From: Triticum aestivum
Taxonomy: Eukaryota; Streptophyta; Magnoliopsida; Poales; Poaceae
Length of the DNA stretch: 64,000 nucleotides
Direction of reading: 5' to 3'
Assembly: GCF_018294505.1 (NCBI RefSeq)
Contig: NC_057811.1
Coordinates: forward strand, 406,217,652 to 406,281,651
Shown: positions 1-10,946 of the stretch, one piece after another
Position numbering within the stretch: position 1 is the first letter of the stretch
How the letters are laid out: each line of letters begins with the position of its first letter
Translations under genes and position numbers: made by a program
The notes under the pieces: generated by a model
What the model was told of the DNA's origin: nothing
Database searches by the model: none
What the model saw: the letters and a program-made list of their open reading frames with translations, nothing else

Positions 1-582
1 GCGTCCCCCCTTTCCTTCCTCTCTCCCTCCTCTTTTCCCCTCCACTCCTAGTCCAACAAGGAAAAGGGAGGGAGTCCTACTCCCGGTGGGAGTAGGACTC
101 CTCCTGGCGCGCCCCTCCTGGCCGGCCGCACCTCTCCCTTTGCTCCTTTATATACGGGGGCAGGGGGCACCCTAGAGATACAACAATTGATCGTTTGATC
201 TTTTAGCCGTGTGCGGTGCCCCCCTCCACCATAGTCCACCTCGATAATACTGTAGCGGTGCTTAGGCGAAGCCCTGCGTCGGTAGAACATCATTATCGTC
301 ACCACGCCATCGTGCTGACGAAACTCTCCCTCAACACTCGGCTGGATCAGAGTTCGAGGGACGTCATCGGGATGAACATGTGCTGAACTCGGAGGTACCG
401 TGTGTTTGGTACTTGATCGGTCGGATCGTGAAGAAGTACGAGTACATCAACCGCTTTGTGCTAACGCTTCCGCTTTCGGTCTACGAGGGTACATGGACAA
501 CACTCTCCCCTCTCGTTGCTATGCATCACCATGATCCTGTGTGTGCGTAGGAATTTTTTTGAAATTACTACGTTCCCCAACA
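1..582 (+). repeat. E1: 3' part of an LTR (partial element, cut by window edge)
   Basis: The segment ends in CGTTCCCCAACA, a typical CA-type LTR end, and after it the sequence changes abruptly to the coiled-coil coding frame of E2. A TATA-like box lies at 147-154 and a C-rich, leader-like stretch follows it. I recognise this as a common Triticeae LTR end, perhaps Copia, but I cannot name the family with confidence. The next bases, GAAGA (583-587), would be the right copy of its target duplication; the left copy is outside the window. It could be a solo LTR or the right end of a full element. Confidence 0.65.
147..154 (+). promoter_or_regulatory. TATA-like box in E1 LTR
   Basis: TTTATATA follows a GC-rich stretch and precedes the expected LTR transcription start by a normal distance. 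It is assigned by motif and position only. Confidence 0.45.
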
Positions 583-1521
583 GAAGAGGAGGTCCAGAAG
601 CGTGAGGAAGCGCTGAGCCTAGAGGCCGCGGAGTGCAGTCTCGATCTTGAGCGGCTGGAGACGAGGGAGCGTCAAGTTGCTCAAGCAGAAGATGTCGTCG
701 GGGCTCGTGAGGCCAGAGTCGAGGAGGAGGTTGCTCGCCGGGTGGCTGAGGTTCGTGCGGATCTTGAGGGTAGGTGTGACCTGAAGCTGAGGCTCGTAGG
801 TGTGGAGGATGAGGGCAGGGCCGCTGCCCTCAGGCCTAGGTTGGACGAGGCTGAGAGGCGTGCGGAAGCCACGGCCGCCGCCCTTGTTACGGCGCAGGCA
901 GACTTGGCCTCCGCCCGCGCCGAGCTGCGTTCGCTCAGGAGGCGGGTTGACGATGCCGAGGCCGTTGCCCGGCAGAACACGGAGGAGGTGCTCCAACGAT
1001 GCACTCTGGAGCGCGAGCATGCTCCTATGCTTCAGGATCTTCGGAACAGGGCCAACACCGCCCTGGGCCACATTTGCGACGTGGAGGTGCTGGCCCCTCG
1101 GTCGAACGACTACGCCAGCCATCTGATCTTCTTCACTGAAGTTGTGACGTGCCTAGAGGCTCGATCTGCCAGAGCTCGCCAGCTTGTGGAGGAAAGGGGG
1201 CGTGGCCTGCTTGAGCGCGCTTTCTCCCGTGTCTTTAGCCACCTTCTGAATGCCAACCCCAACTTCAATTTCGACGCCGCCATCGCTGCCGTCCCAACGG
1301 TCGTCCGGGATGACCTGGTGTGTTGGATTGAAGACAAGGCGGACGCGCTGGTCAGGGCCTTCACTTCGGAAGATGACGGGGTGGAGGTTGCCGCAGACGA
1401 AGGCGACGTGGTGGACGACGGCGTCGGGGGCGTCGCCGGTGATGGCGTCGTTGTTGATGAAGATGATGATGGTGCAAGCGACTCCTCCGCGGGTGATGCG
1501 GCGAGCGACATTTCTGGTTGA
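583..1521 (+). pseudogene. E2 antisense ORF, 3' exon (coiled coil, acidic tail)
   Basis: This is an open frame of about 312 codons whose 5' part is missing. An upstream ATG at 541 lies inside E1 and is not its real start. The first ~140 residues are a strong coiled coil rich in Glu, Arg and Ala (for example QKREEALSLEAAE). A globular part of about 100 residues follows (FNFDAAIAAVPTVV), then a tail of Asp, Gly and Val ending in SDISG. The end matches in style the antisense ORF of E5, which also ends in a long acidic tail. The reading direction is opposite to gag of the same element. Function is unknown; related proteins in plants are annotated only as transposon proteins. Confidence 0.6.
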
Positions 1522-2426
1522 TCCCTTGTTCTCCTATCATTTCACCCTGCGCGCAAACCTGGGCGTGGCCCTTGGAAAACTCGTGAGAGCATTTTGGGAG
1601 GGGGAGCCCCTCATGTAAGCAAACTGCACTTTTTACTTTCCTATGCAATGCGAGTCTGTGTTCTCGTGAGCTCATGAACCCGGGTGTGAGTTTTCTGTCA
1701 TGGTTTACCTTAGCCAGCGGCGGCTTTGGGGCTGGGTCTCGAGACGTCGAGTCCCTGAGAATCCTACGGAGCTTGTCGCCCCATCAGAAGGGGCCCCACG
1801 AGAGGTGAGCTCCAATTGTAGTGCTAGCGTGCGCTTGGCTTGCACGTGCTTCGCACAGACCCGTTCACGAGGAGCTCGTGAGGGGAAGGCGACGAACATG
1901 AGTCCCAGACCAAACGAGATCCGGAAGGCAAGAAATTGCTCGAACAAGAAAAGGCTCCCCCCGCGCTCATCGATAAAAACTCGGTCTCAGCTCAAATCCA
2001 AATCCAGAGAGCAAAGCCATAGAAAGAGAGATCCAAAGCAAAAGGCTGCGTCTAGCACCTAGTCTAGTCTTTTGGTCTTCAAGTCTTCTCACCAGCGCGG
2101 AGCTAAGTGCTGCCACTAGGCGTGGGAGGGAGCCCCAGGGCCTGAGGCCGGCACCCCTGAGACTCCGGGGCGTGTACAGCCCCAACTCATTATTACGTGA
2201 GAGTGTCACGGGCGGCGAGCTTCACAGGCACTGGGCCTTCTTCACAGGTACCGACCTTGCTTCATATCGCCAGACGAGGGCCCCGCCTTGCGCCACCCTC
2301 GACCTCCTCTGAGCTGACCGGTCACCAGGACGACACAGAGGAGGGAAAGAGGACGCCAGCGGTTCCCTCGGGGACCACAGGTCCTCTGCCGGGGGAAGGG
2401 TTGTCGAGGCCTCCCCGGCAGAGGGC
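1522..2426. other. E2 spacer between antisense ORF end and gag remnant
   Basis: I see no supported gene here. In a complete element of this type pol would lie in this interval, but no RT, protease or integrase motif is visible in any frame, so pol has been lost. Short open frames here are GC-rich and lack recognisable domains. Confidence 0.5.
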
Positions 2427-3421
2427 CTACCTCCGGGTGTCGTCAGGCGTCGCACGCCGCGGGGAGGGGCCTTGCTCCTGGCTCCCTCTCGGTGGCCCCC
2501 AGCGTGTCTCCCTTGTTGGAATGGGTGCCGCCGTGCCTGGGTCGCCGATCGATGCTGCAACCTGATTCATCTGCAGCCCATGGTTAGCATAAGCCTGTTC
2601 TTGAGAGATTAGCGGTACCCTGTAGTTTCCGTTGCTAGCGCGGTCATCGTGGTTCTCTGTTGGTTCTTGGAAGGCTTCGACTCCTAGCGCCCCCTCTCCC
2701 CAATCTTCTCCAATGAATGAGACGAGGTCGTCCTCTGGTGCGTACCCTTGGTCCATCATGCGGGGCACGTAGGCTTCCGGGGCCGTCACCCCGAACACCT
2801 CGCCGTGGTGCCCCACGCTCCATGTTGCTCCGCCCATGATGGCGTCCTGGGGATGACAACACGGCATCCGGCCGGGACCATGGGGGGCGACGCTTGTGCT
2901 CGTGATTGTCGAGGGCGGCATGGGGGAGTTGGAGCCCCCGCGCCGCCGGCCGTGCTGATGTTGATGAAGCCCCCGGGCGTAGTTGATGGCGCACGGATGT
3001 GGTGAGGTTCGCCGCACGGCCTTGCAGTGGCCTGGGGAGGAAGTCGATAGCAGAAGGGTGGTGCTCCCGACGCCGCTGCGTCCAACAGCTCGGCAACACG
3101 CTCAAGCAGCGTGTCCCGGCCGCTCTCCATCATCCTGCATCGCAGTAGCTCCCTTGCCACCGTGAGTGCCGCCCGCATGTTTGCTTGCTCCCGCCGTGAA
3201 TGCGGCGTCGTTGCTGCGGCGTGACTCGCCGCTCTTGCCGCGGCTCGTACTTGCCGCGGGATGAGGGTGGATGACGCCTGGCCGCGCTGTCCGCGCCCGG
3301 CGGAGTTTGGCGGCGCCCGTGCCGCTTGGAGTGCGGGGTCGAGACCTTCATGGGCAGGCGGCGCTGGCCGGGCCGGCCAGACTGCCCAGCGGTCGGAGCC
3401 GGCCCTTGGGTCGCCAGACAT
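2427..3421 (-). pseudogene. E2 gag N-terminal remnant
   Basis: The first ATG after the primer-binding site is at 3421 (MSGDPRAGSDRW). The frame is open to 2786 and reads as a low-complexity Ala/Pro/Arg protein containing an amphipathic stretch (LLERVAELLDAAAS). The better continuation shifts to another frame near 2900-3000 and carries an acidic segment (EDDLVSFIGEDW) to 2427. The position directly after PBS and LTR is that of gag. The central gag domain and zinc knuckle were not found. The two frames and the lost C-terminus show decay. Confidence 0.5.
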
Positions 3422-3475
3422 CGTGGCCGGTGAGCGTCGGAGAGCTGATTGGCGGAGAAGAAACTCCGGTGCACG

Positions 3476-3493
3476 CCTACCTGGCGCGCCAAA
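3476..3493 (-). promoter_or_regulatory. E2 primer-binding site
   Basis: On the minus strand TTTGGCGCGCCAGGTAGG follows the LTR end (CCCACA) with no gap. The same 18 bases occur in E7 two bases after its 5' LTR. The matching tRNA was not worked out. Confidence 0.7.
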
Positions 3494-4384
3494 TGTGGGA
3501 TGTGGGGTTCCGGCAAACCCTTAAGGTTCGAACACTGGGGTGCGCGCAATGTCTCTCACTCCTACCGATCTACGCTCTAGCTCGCTAAGATCTCGCGGAC
3601 GAACTCGAGAAACTCGCAACACATAAAGACACGAGGTTTATACTGGTTCGGGCCACCGTTGTGGTGTAATACCCTACTCCAGTGTGGTGGTGGTGGATTG
3701 CCTCTTGGGCTGATGATGAACAGTACAAGGGAAGAACAGCCTCCTGAGGTTGGAGTGTTTTTGCGCATGTGAACTTGTGGCGTGAGGATTCGATGCCTCT
3801 ACTGTGGTGGCAAGCTCTACTTATATAGGCCCTGGTCCTCTTCCCAAATATTGAGTGGGAAGGGAGCCAACAACGGCGGGCAAATTCGAAGGGGGACAGC
3901 TGGTACAAGCGATCCTGACAAAAGCGGTCTTCGCCTGCGAAAGCTCTGGTGGTGACGCCGTCTTGGGCTCCACGATGATCTCTGCCTTGGCGTCCTCCTG
4001 GTCTTGGTCTCGTTGCACCAATATGGCAACCTCTGCCTGATGCCTCGGTACTCTTCGCCTGCGCTGGCCTCCTTAGCACCAAAGAGGAAATTGGGACGTT
4101 GCGCGCACTGGCGCCCGCTTGGCCCCCGCCTGGTACCGTTCGTCATGGCTCACGTCACGAGAGCCTCGTGAGGTTTGCCTTGCCTTGATATCTCTGCTCC
4201 TCGTGAGCATGCCTGGCTAGGCCACTCCAGAGGAGGTCTTGCATCGTCCGCCTCGCCAGGCTTGGACCCTCGCGAGGGTCTTGGATGCCTTGTTGATGAA
4301 GATGGGCCGTACGGCCTGCTGCTTGGCCGCGCTGTGGGCCGCAGGCAGGCAAGTCTGGGGACCCCCGTTCCCAGAACGCCGACA
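3494..4384 (-). repeat. E2 5' LTR (891 bp)
   Basis: On the minus strand the LTR runs from TGTCGGCGTTCTGGGAACG (right end) to CCCACA next to the primer-binding site. A TATA box (TATATAAG on the minus strand, 3820-3827) is in the expected place. The right border was set by the TGTCGG start typical of these LTRs; no second LTR is available to confirm it. GAGTT (4385-4389) would be the target duplication. Confidence 0.65.
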
Positions 4385-4850
4385 GAGTTGTGGGGCGGTG
4401 ATCATCATACTACTTACCACCAATGTCTTATTTTGATTCGGCGGTATTGTTGGATGAAGGGGCCCGGACCAACCTTACATGACCACGTTCATGAGACCGG
4501 TTGCACCGAAAGACATGCAACTAGTTTTGCATACAGGTGGCTGGCGGGTGTCTGCTTCTCCAGCTTTGGTTGAATCGAATTTGAGTGCGGCCGGTCCTTG
4601 TTGAAGGTTAAAACATCAAACTTGATAAATCACCGTTGTGGTTTTGATGCGTAGGTAAGAACAGTTCTTGCTAGAAGCCCGTAGCAGCCATGTAAAACTT
4701 GCAACAACAAAGTAGAGGACGTCTAACTTGTTTTTGCAGGGCATTTTGTGATGTGATATGGTCAAGACATGATGTGATATACGCTGTTGTATGAGATGAT
4801 CATGTTTTATAAAAGTTATCGGCAACTGGCAAGATCCTTATGGTTGTCAC
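4385..4850. repeat. Unassigned dispersed-repeat segment
   Basis: This stretch is non-coding. Its style (for example CAACAACAAAGTAGAGGACG) recalls a common Triticeae LTR, but I cannot name the family or its borders. It is the DNA between E2 and E3 and may be a piece of an older element into which both inserted. GTCAC (4846-4850) would be the left target duplication of E3. Confidence 0.4.
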
Positions 4851-5322
4851 TGAGGGAGTCCTGGATTAAGGGTTCCTCGGATAGTCGGGCTATGTGACGT
4901 GGGCCGGACTAATGGGCTGTGAAGATACAAGGCAGAAGGCCTTCCCCCGTGTCCGGATGGGACTCTCCTTTGCATGGATGGCAAGCTTGGCATTTGGATG
5001 TGAAGATTCCTTTCTCTGTAAACCGGCTCTGTACAACCCTAGGCCCCTCCGGTGTCTATATAAACTGGAGGGTTTAGTTCGTAGAGGCAATCACAATCAT
5101 ATAGGCTAGACATCTAGGGTTTAGCCATTACAATCTCGAGGTAGATCAACTCCTGTAACCCCTATACTCATCAAAGTCAATCAAGCAGGAAGTAGGGTAT
5201 TACCTCCATTAAGAGGGCTCGAACCTGGGTAAACATCGTGTCCCCCGCCTCCTGTTACCTTCGATCCACAGATGCACAGTTCGGGACCCCCTACTTGAGA
5301 TCGGCTGGTTTTGACACCGACA
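4851..5322 (+). repeat. E3 5' LTR (472 bp)
   Basis: It begins TGAGGGAGTCCTGGA and ends GACACCGACA. A TATA box (TATATAAA) lies at 5057-5064. Borders match those of the three inverted copies at 9617, 28957 and 43298. Confidence 0.9.
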
Positions 5323-5342
5323 TTGGTGCTTTCATTGAGAGT
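5323..5342 (+). promoter_or_regulatory. E3 primer-binding site
   Basis: TTGGTGCTTTCATTGAGAG follows the LTR directly. It differs from the TTTGGCGC type found in E2, E5 and E7, so a different tRNA primer is implied. Confidence 0.6.
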
Positions 5343-5452
5343 TCCTCTGTGTTGTCGATAGAAGGATCGATGGCTCGCCTTGTTGTCCATGACAAAATCA
5401 CCTCTAGAAGGGCCCTAGTTCCTGCGAGATCCTCTAGATTGGCAGTTTCACC

Positions 5453-6640
5453 ATGGGCGCCCGCTCGGCCGTTAAGCTCAAGGCGGTCCCCCAGATTGTC
5501 AGAAATCATCTCCGCATCAACCCCGAAAGCGTCGACAAGATGGATCCGGAAGGTATCTCGTCGTTGAACGAACTACTAGATCGCATCACCGCCCTGGGGG
5601 TCGCAAGAGATTATGATCTGATTGGGCTTAAACCTGATCAGAGGGAAATCAGGTCCCCACCTGTCACCCACCTGGTAACAGTTGTGGAAGACCAAGTTGA
5701 GGATACCTGTCCTCCTATGCTAAAAATAAACTATGTTCGGATCTCCGAGCCCTGCGAGCCGGACACACATCTTCGAGACGAGACCATTTGTCCATCGAAA
5801 CTAGAACCAGGCGTTGAGCCCAAAAACCCCCAGGACACTCAAGATCCTGGGCCAGTGACCTCAAAAATTCATCAAAGTCCGGATTCCACAGTGGGTCAGG
5901 GTTCGGATTTAACCCCACCCACCCACCACAAGCAATACTGTCCAAGCAATTCCGGTCCCCCGGACATATGTGACCTAATGTATGTATGTCAGCAACCTCA
6001 GGAAACAGTCCATCACTTTTGGGTTAGATTCCTACTTGTTAAAAACAAGATTAAAGATTGCTGCGAGGACGACGCGGTATCAGTCTTTTGCTGTAACTGT
6101 ACGGACAAGGGGATCCTCAATGCCCTCAACCGACGCCGCATACTGCACTTTGCAGATTTGGCACACATAGTACAGAAGTACTGCACAATGGAAAGCGCCT
6201 GGAAAGCCCAGACAGCTCGGTGGGAACCACCGGCCTTTAAGCCACCCACTGGTCGGGAAAAAGGATGCACCCTCACGGGGCACCTGATCATCACTCCACG
6301 GACAAGAAAATTAAGCCCTTAACGGGACGTAGGGCTGTCCTTGATGAATGGCTCGACAAGCCTTGTCAGATACACACGACGCCGAATTCCGAACCATCGC
6401 ATAGCCTTCGGGCATGTTGGATACTCCAGCAGGTGGTTAAGAGCGGGGAGGCTATCCTCACCAACACCACCCCAGAAAAGTACTCCCCAGAGGATAACGA
6501 TCTCAATGTACTTACGGTCTTTGAGACCTTGAAATAATCGGGGCAAAAGGGCGCTCCACGACATCGCCCAAGTCAACCAAGTAGCCGCAATCAATCCTTG
6601 GAACGATATGGCGATAACCTTCAACGCTACTGACTAACCA
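5453..6640 (+). pseudogene. E3 gag, internally deleted and frameshifted
   Basis: The frame from the ATG at 5453 is open for 289 codons. Its C-terminal half is gag-like (HHFWVRFLLVKNKIKDC, then IVQKYCTMESAWKAQ). The typical central block seen in E6 (KYLPLKLKGSARHRLNSL) is missing, so part of gag has been deleted. The frame changes near 6265-6322 into a second frame carrying the zinc-knuckle-like motif PCQIHTTPNSEPSHSLRACW (C-x2-H ... H-x3-R-x-C pattern). That frame stops at 6537 after VFETLK, and the likely continuation (HDIAQVNQVAAINPW) is in another frame. Confidence 0.7.
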
Positions 6641-7227
6641 TGGGCCTGATCAGTCCGAGCACCAGCCACTTTATTTCTAAACCCAATTGTGGACGGCTTT
6701 CAACTCAGTAAAGTGCACATGTATGGTGGTAGCGGACTGAACCTCATCTATGAGGACACGCTCGACAAAATGCAAATGGACAAGAGCCGCATCGAGCAGA
6801 GCGGTACAACCTTTCGAGGCATTATCCCCAGCCGAGAAGCGCGATGTTTGAGAAAAATTAAACTTGATGTGGTATTCGGCATGCCTGAGAACTACAGGTC
6901 TGAAGAGTTAATCTTCCTGGTGGCACCCTTCAACAACGAATATCATGCCCTGTTGGGGCGAGATACATTCACATGATTTCAAGCCATACCTCATTACGGG
7001 TACATGAAGCCCAAAATGCCCGGCCAAACAGAGTTATCACTATCGCCAGTGATCCGGACATAGCACTCCGCGTTGAAAACAAAATCGCATCTTTGGCCCT
7101 CGAGGCACTATCTGAGGCCCTTGTGGCCGAGGAGCTCACCGCTCTGCGTTCCATAGTGGATAGTGACGATGTAATCCTCGATAAAAGGCCTAAATCCACT
7201 TCTTTCAAGCCAGCAGACGGATCCTAA
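6641..7227 (+). pseudogene. E3 aspartic protease remnant
   Basis: The segment after GFQLSKV resembles the retropepsin region of Tat-type elements, and the flanking SGLNLIYEDTL and EYHALLGRDTF blocks are clear. The motif normally read as DGGS is YGGS here: codon 6722-6724 is TAT, so the catalytic aspartate is lost. A TGA at 6974-6976 interrupts the frame, probably a former CGA codon. The reading then continues in another frame (ITIASDPDIALRVENKIASL, ALSEALVAEELTALRS) to 7227. The product would be inactive. Confidence 0.75.
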
Positions 7228-9616
7228 TAAAACAGTTTCCATTGGAGCATAGCTGGATCCAACGGTCGACGCCGCTCTAAGAGCATTCCTACGCGAGAAT
7301 TGGGACATCTTTGCCTGGCATCCTTCAGATATGCTAGGAATCCCACGCAGACTGGCCGAACATAGCCTCAACATAATAAAGGGGTTCAAGCCAGTTAAGC
7401 AAACCCTGCGGCGATTTTCCAAACCCAGACGACAAGCTATGGGGGAGGAGTTAGCCAAACTACTCAAAGCCAGGTTCATTACAGAAATAAAACACCCAGA
7501 TCGGCTAGCAAACCTGGTCATGGTACCAAAGAAGGACAAATTCTGGCACCTTTGTGTCGATTTCAAAGACCTCAACAAGGCCTGCCCTAAGGACCCCTTC
7601 CCACTACCCAGCATCAATCAAATCATTGATGCAACCGCAAGACACGATTCACTGTGTTTCCTCGACGCATACTCCGGATACCATCATATTAAGATGAAGG
7701 AATCCGATCAGGCCACAACGGCATTTATCACTCCGTACGGGCCTTTCTGCTTCAACATTATGCCTTTCGGACTCAAAAACGCCGGTGCCACTTACCAACG
7801 CATGATTCAAACATGCCTGGAAAAACAAATCGGCAAGACGGTGGAGGCATACGTAGATGATGTAGTCATCAAAACTAAACATGCCGAATCATTGGTGGAC
7901 GACTTACGTCTTACATTCGACAACCTTCGAACATATGACATACAGATCAATCCAGAAAAATGCGTTTTCGATGTTCCGGCCGAAAAGCTGCTCGGGTTCA
8001 TTGTTTCCAATAGAGGAGTCGAAGCAAACCCGGCCAAAATCCGAGCCTTGTCACAATTGGCAATACCAACAGACCTAAAGCAGGTCCAAAAACTAGCTGG
8101 GTGCATGGCAGCCTTGAGCCGCTTTATCTCCAGATTGGAGAGAAGGCGCAGCCGCTATATCGCCTGCTTCGACATACCAACCACTTTGAGTGGACGGACG
8201 CGGCAACAGCCGGGTTGGAAGAAATAAAAACTCTGCTAGCAAACAACCCAATCCTTGCCGCACCTAACATCGGCGAACCTATGCTACGGTACATATCTGC
8301 AACTCACCAGGTGGTGAGCGCAGTACTCGTCGTTGAACAAGAGGATGAGGGACATAAATGACCACTCCAAAAACCTGTATACTATGTATCGGCGGTTCTC
8401 ACACCATGCAAATCCCGATACCCGCACTATCAAAAGATAGCATATGCGGTTTTATGGCATCTCGGAAGCTGCGACACTACTTTCAAGAGTGCTCAATCAC
8501 GGTGGCCTCCAAGGTACCACTCAATGACATCATAAACAATCGAGACGCCACCGGCCGCATTACAAAATGGTCCATCGAGCTCCTACCATTTGAAATAACG
8601 TACAAACCACGCCGAGCTATTAAATCTTAGGTGTTGGCCGACTTTGTCGCCGAATGGACGGAAGCCAAACTCCTTAAAGAGTACGTCACATACTCCAACT
8701 GGGTGATGTACTTCGACGACTCCAAAATGTTAGCCGGATTGGGGGCCGGTGTCATCCTAACATCCCCTACAGGGGACACAGTCTGTTACGTATTACTAAT
8801 CATGTATACAGATTCCAATAACGCAGCCGAATATGAGGCACTACTGCATGGTCTCCGAATGGCTGTTTCTATGGGCATACAATGCCTTGAGGTGCGCGGG
8901 GATTCAAACTTCGCAATATCCTAAATAAACGGAGAATTCAATGCAAAATATCCAAAGATGATAGCTTACCGCAATGCCGTACTCAAGATATCAGCTCGGT
9001 TTGAGGGGCTCGAGTTTCATCATGTGGCCCGAGACAGTAACCAAGCAGCAGACATCCTTGCTCGAATGGGTGCTAAACGCGACCCCGTCCCACCTAACAC
9101 CTTCATGGAAAGGCTCTTTAAGCCATCCGTGGTATGGAAGGACGAGAGCGGAAATACCAGTCCGGCGCTAATCACACTTCTGGATGCCGAACATGATTCA
9201 GACATCATCGGGGGCTTGGGCACAGAACCAATGCCTTCTGCCCATGTAATCACGGCGGTAATCGCTCCATGGACCAAACCCTTCTTGGCCTACCTTAATA
9301 GGCGGGAGCTCCCTGAGGACCAGAATGAGGCCCGTTGCATTATTCGACGCTCGAAAGCCTATAAGGTTCATGAAGGAGAGCTCTATAATAAAAGCACTAC
9401 TGGCGTCCTTAAAAGATGTATCCCCGAAGGGGAGGGGTGGCAACTCTTGGCCAAAATACATGCTGGGCTCGGTGGCCATCACGACGTAGCTCGGGCCCTC
9501 GTAAGTAAGGCCTTCCGCACAGGTTTTTTTTGGCCCACGACCCGAGCAGATGCATAGGCCCTTGTACAACGCTGTGTCGAGTGCCAGCTCTTTTCCAATC
9601 AAAGCCATATGCCGCA
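7228..9616 (+). pseudogene. E3 reverse transcriptase, RNase H and integrase start
   Basis: RT is open from 7331 to about 8140. It has LNKACPKDPFPLP, FLDAYSGYHHIKM (first catalytic Asp) and AYVDDVVIKT (catalytic Asp pair intact). The frame shifts near 8140 to continue through KAQPLYRLLRHTNHFEW, and shifts again after 8361. RNase H lies at about 8690-9060: MYFDDSKM, NNAAEYEALL and RGDSNF keep acidic positions, and a TAA (8922-8924) probably replaces a CAA codon. The integrase zinc region follows (GGHHDVARALVSKAF, then CVECQLF), with a TAG at 9555-9557. Several frameshifts and stops make this a dead copy. Confidence 0.85.
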
Positions 9617-10101
9617 TGTCGGTGTCAAATCTGGCGGATCTCGGGTAGGGGGTCCCGAACTGTGCGTCTAATGTCGATGGTAACAGGAGACGGGGGACAC
9701 AATGTTTACCCAGGTTCGGGCCCTCTCTATGGAGGTAATACCCTACTTCCTGCTTGATTGATCTTGATGAATATGAGTATTACAAGAGTTGGTCTACCAC
9801 GAGATCGTAATGGCTAAAACCCTAGCAGTCTAGCCTGTATGACTATGATGATGATTATTGATTGATGTCTATGAACCTAGCCCTCCGGTTTATATAGACA
9901 CCAGAGGGATCTAGGGTTACATAAGGCCGTTACAGAGAAAGGAATCTTCATATAATGGACGCCAAGCTTGCCTTCCATGCCAAGGAGAGTCCCATCCGGA
10001 CACGGGTAGATTCTTCTGTCTTCGTATCTTTATAGCCCATCAGTCCGGCCAATGGCTAATAGGCCGGACGCCCGAAGACCCCCTAGTCCCGGACTCCCTC
10101 A
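9617..10101 (-). repeat. E4 3' LTR (485 bp)
   Basis: On the plus strand it runs from TGTCGGTGTC to GACTCCCTCA, the reverse of the E3 LTR. The bases to its right (minus strand CAGGGGCTAC) are a plausible polypurine tract and the same sequence borders the E6 and E8 LTRs. A TATATAAA box is visible on the minus strand near 9889-9896. Confidence 0.9.
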
Positions 10102-10413
10102 GTAGCCCCTGAACCAGACTTCAATTACGAGCTCTGCAGCGCGCAGATTGACTTCGGTATTGGAAGGCGGGTTCCTCCTCCGATGACTTCAAAGTGATGT
10201 ATTCGGCCTTCCATTTAATGTCGCACCCCTTGGCTTATGTGTATCAACAACTTCAGCCTCCACGTGTCAAGCGAATGCGAGAAGTTAGGGTATTTTTGCA
10301 CATAACACCCCAGACATGCAAGGAAGAGTGTCTATTTGAAGAGATTGGATCGCAGATTCATTCGTCACCCCGCAAAAAAATCCTCAGAGATTTCTAGGAA
10401 AGACCACTCCAAC
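10102..10413 (+). promoter_or_regulatory. E4 leader of the antisense ORF
   Basis: This non-coding stretch between the 3' LTR and the antisense ATG (10414) is similar to 43761-44086 in E8 (shared CCACGTGTCAAGCGAATGCGAG-type block, with one variant base in E8). It may hold the promoter of the antisense gene. CTATTTGAAG (10331-10340) is in the place where E8 has the TATA-like CTATTTAAGG. Confidence 0.4.
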
Positions 10414-10946
10414 ATGGTTAGCGCTCCCAGCTCCTCCTCCCGTCCCTGCGGCCCAAAAAAGGTGAGTGGGAGAGGTGCTCCGTATCCCATGGTGAGCTGG
10501 AGAAGCTGCAAACACAGGGATTTCTTCCCCCTGCGGATTTGGTCCCTATTCGAGGAGGATTGACCTTCTTCAATGGCGGGGCTCAGGCTGAAAATTTCCC
10601 CAATCCATCCAGGGGGAACGAGTGTGCTTCGTCCCTTATCTGCTAAGAGGTGTCGGATTTCCAATTCATCCATTCCTCCGAGGGCTTCTGGAGTACTATG
10701 GCCTCCAACTGCACAACTTTACCCCGGCCTCCATCCTGCATATCGCGGGTTACGTCGCCCTTTGCGAGCTATTCTTGGGTTGTGAGGCCCATTTTGAATT
10801 GTGGAGAAAGCTATACTCCCTCGTCCCGTGCAACCACGAGGGATCAATATTTGAAGTGGGCGGAGCCGAAATATGGTGTATCGCCGAGACCGGATACCTC
10901 TCCGGCACACCAAAGAGGGCATCCAAAGAGTGGCCTTCCGAGTGGT
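10414..10946 (+). pseudogene. E4 antisense ORF, 5' part (Transposase_28-like)
   Basis: The ATG at 10414 aligns with the ATG of the E8 copy (44087). After PCGPKK the frame is lost at an A run (about 10454-10459); the true continuation lies one frame away and leads into VCFVPYLLRGVGFPIHPF, LEYYGLQLHNFTPASILHIA and CELFLGCEAHFELWRKLY. These blocks match the N-terminal segment of the plant family called putative gypsy-type transposon (Transposase_28, assigned from memory). It is cut after KEWPSEW by the E5 LTR. The direction is opposite to E4 pol. The role is unknown. Confidence 0.75.
10942..10946. repeat. Target-site duplication of E5, left copy
   Basis: GTGGT precedes the TG of the left LTR and is repeated exactly after the CA of the right LTR (24876-24880). 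Confidence 0.95.

Larger units (their letters stand above)
583..4384 (-). mobile_element. E2: truncated, pol-less Ty3/Gypsy element with antisense ORF
   Basis: Read on the minus strand, an LTR (4384 to 3494) is followed directly by a primer-binding site and a gag-like start, then by non-coding sequence and the end of an ORF running the opposite way (plus strand, to 1521). No protease, RT, RNase H or integrase is present between the gag start and the antisense ORF, so the copy is non-autonomous. The left part, including the 3' LTR, is cut off by E1 at 582/583. The layout is the same as in E7, although the two LTRs differ. Confidence 0.75.
4851..9616 (+). mobile_element. E3: 5' part of a Ty3/Gypsy (Tat-type) element
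   Basis: The order is 5' LTR, primer-binding site, gag, protease, RT, RNase H and integrase zinc-binding region, all on the plus strand, which is the Ty3/Gypsy order. Coding sequence stops in the integrase (after SHMPH) at 9616, where the LTR of E4 begins with TGTCGG. The remaining integrase and 3' LTR are not in the window and should lie beyond its right edge. The LTR is the same family as those of E4, E6 and E8, which are all inverted relative to it; it recalls the wheat Fatima group, but this name is tentative. Confidence 0.85.

Noticed and set aside
541..582. ATG at 541 as the start of the E2 antisense ORF
   Set aside because: These bases belong to the E1 LTR end; the join with the ORF frame is accidental.
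4851..10101. LTRs at 4851 and 9617 as the two ends of one element
   Set aside because: They are in opposite orientation, and E3 coding stops inside integrase. They belong to E3 and E4.
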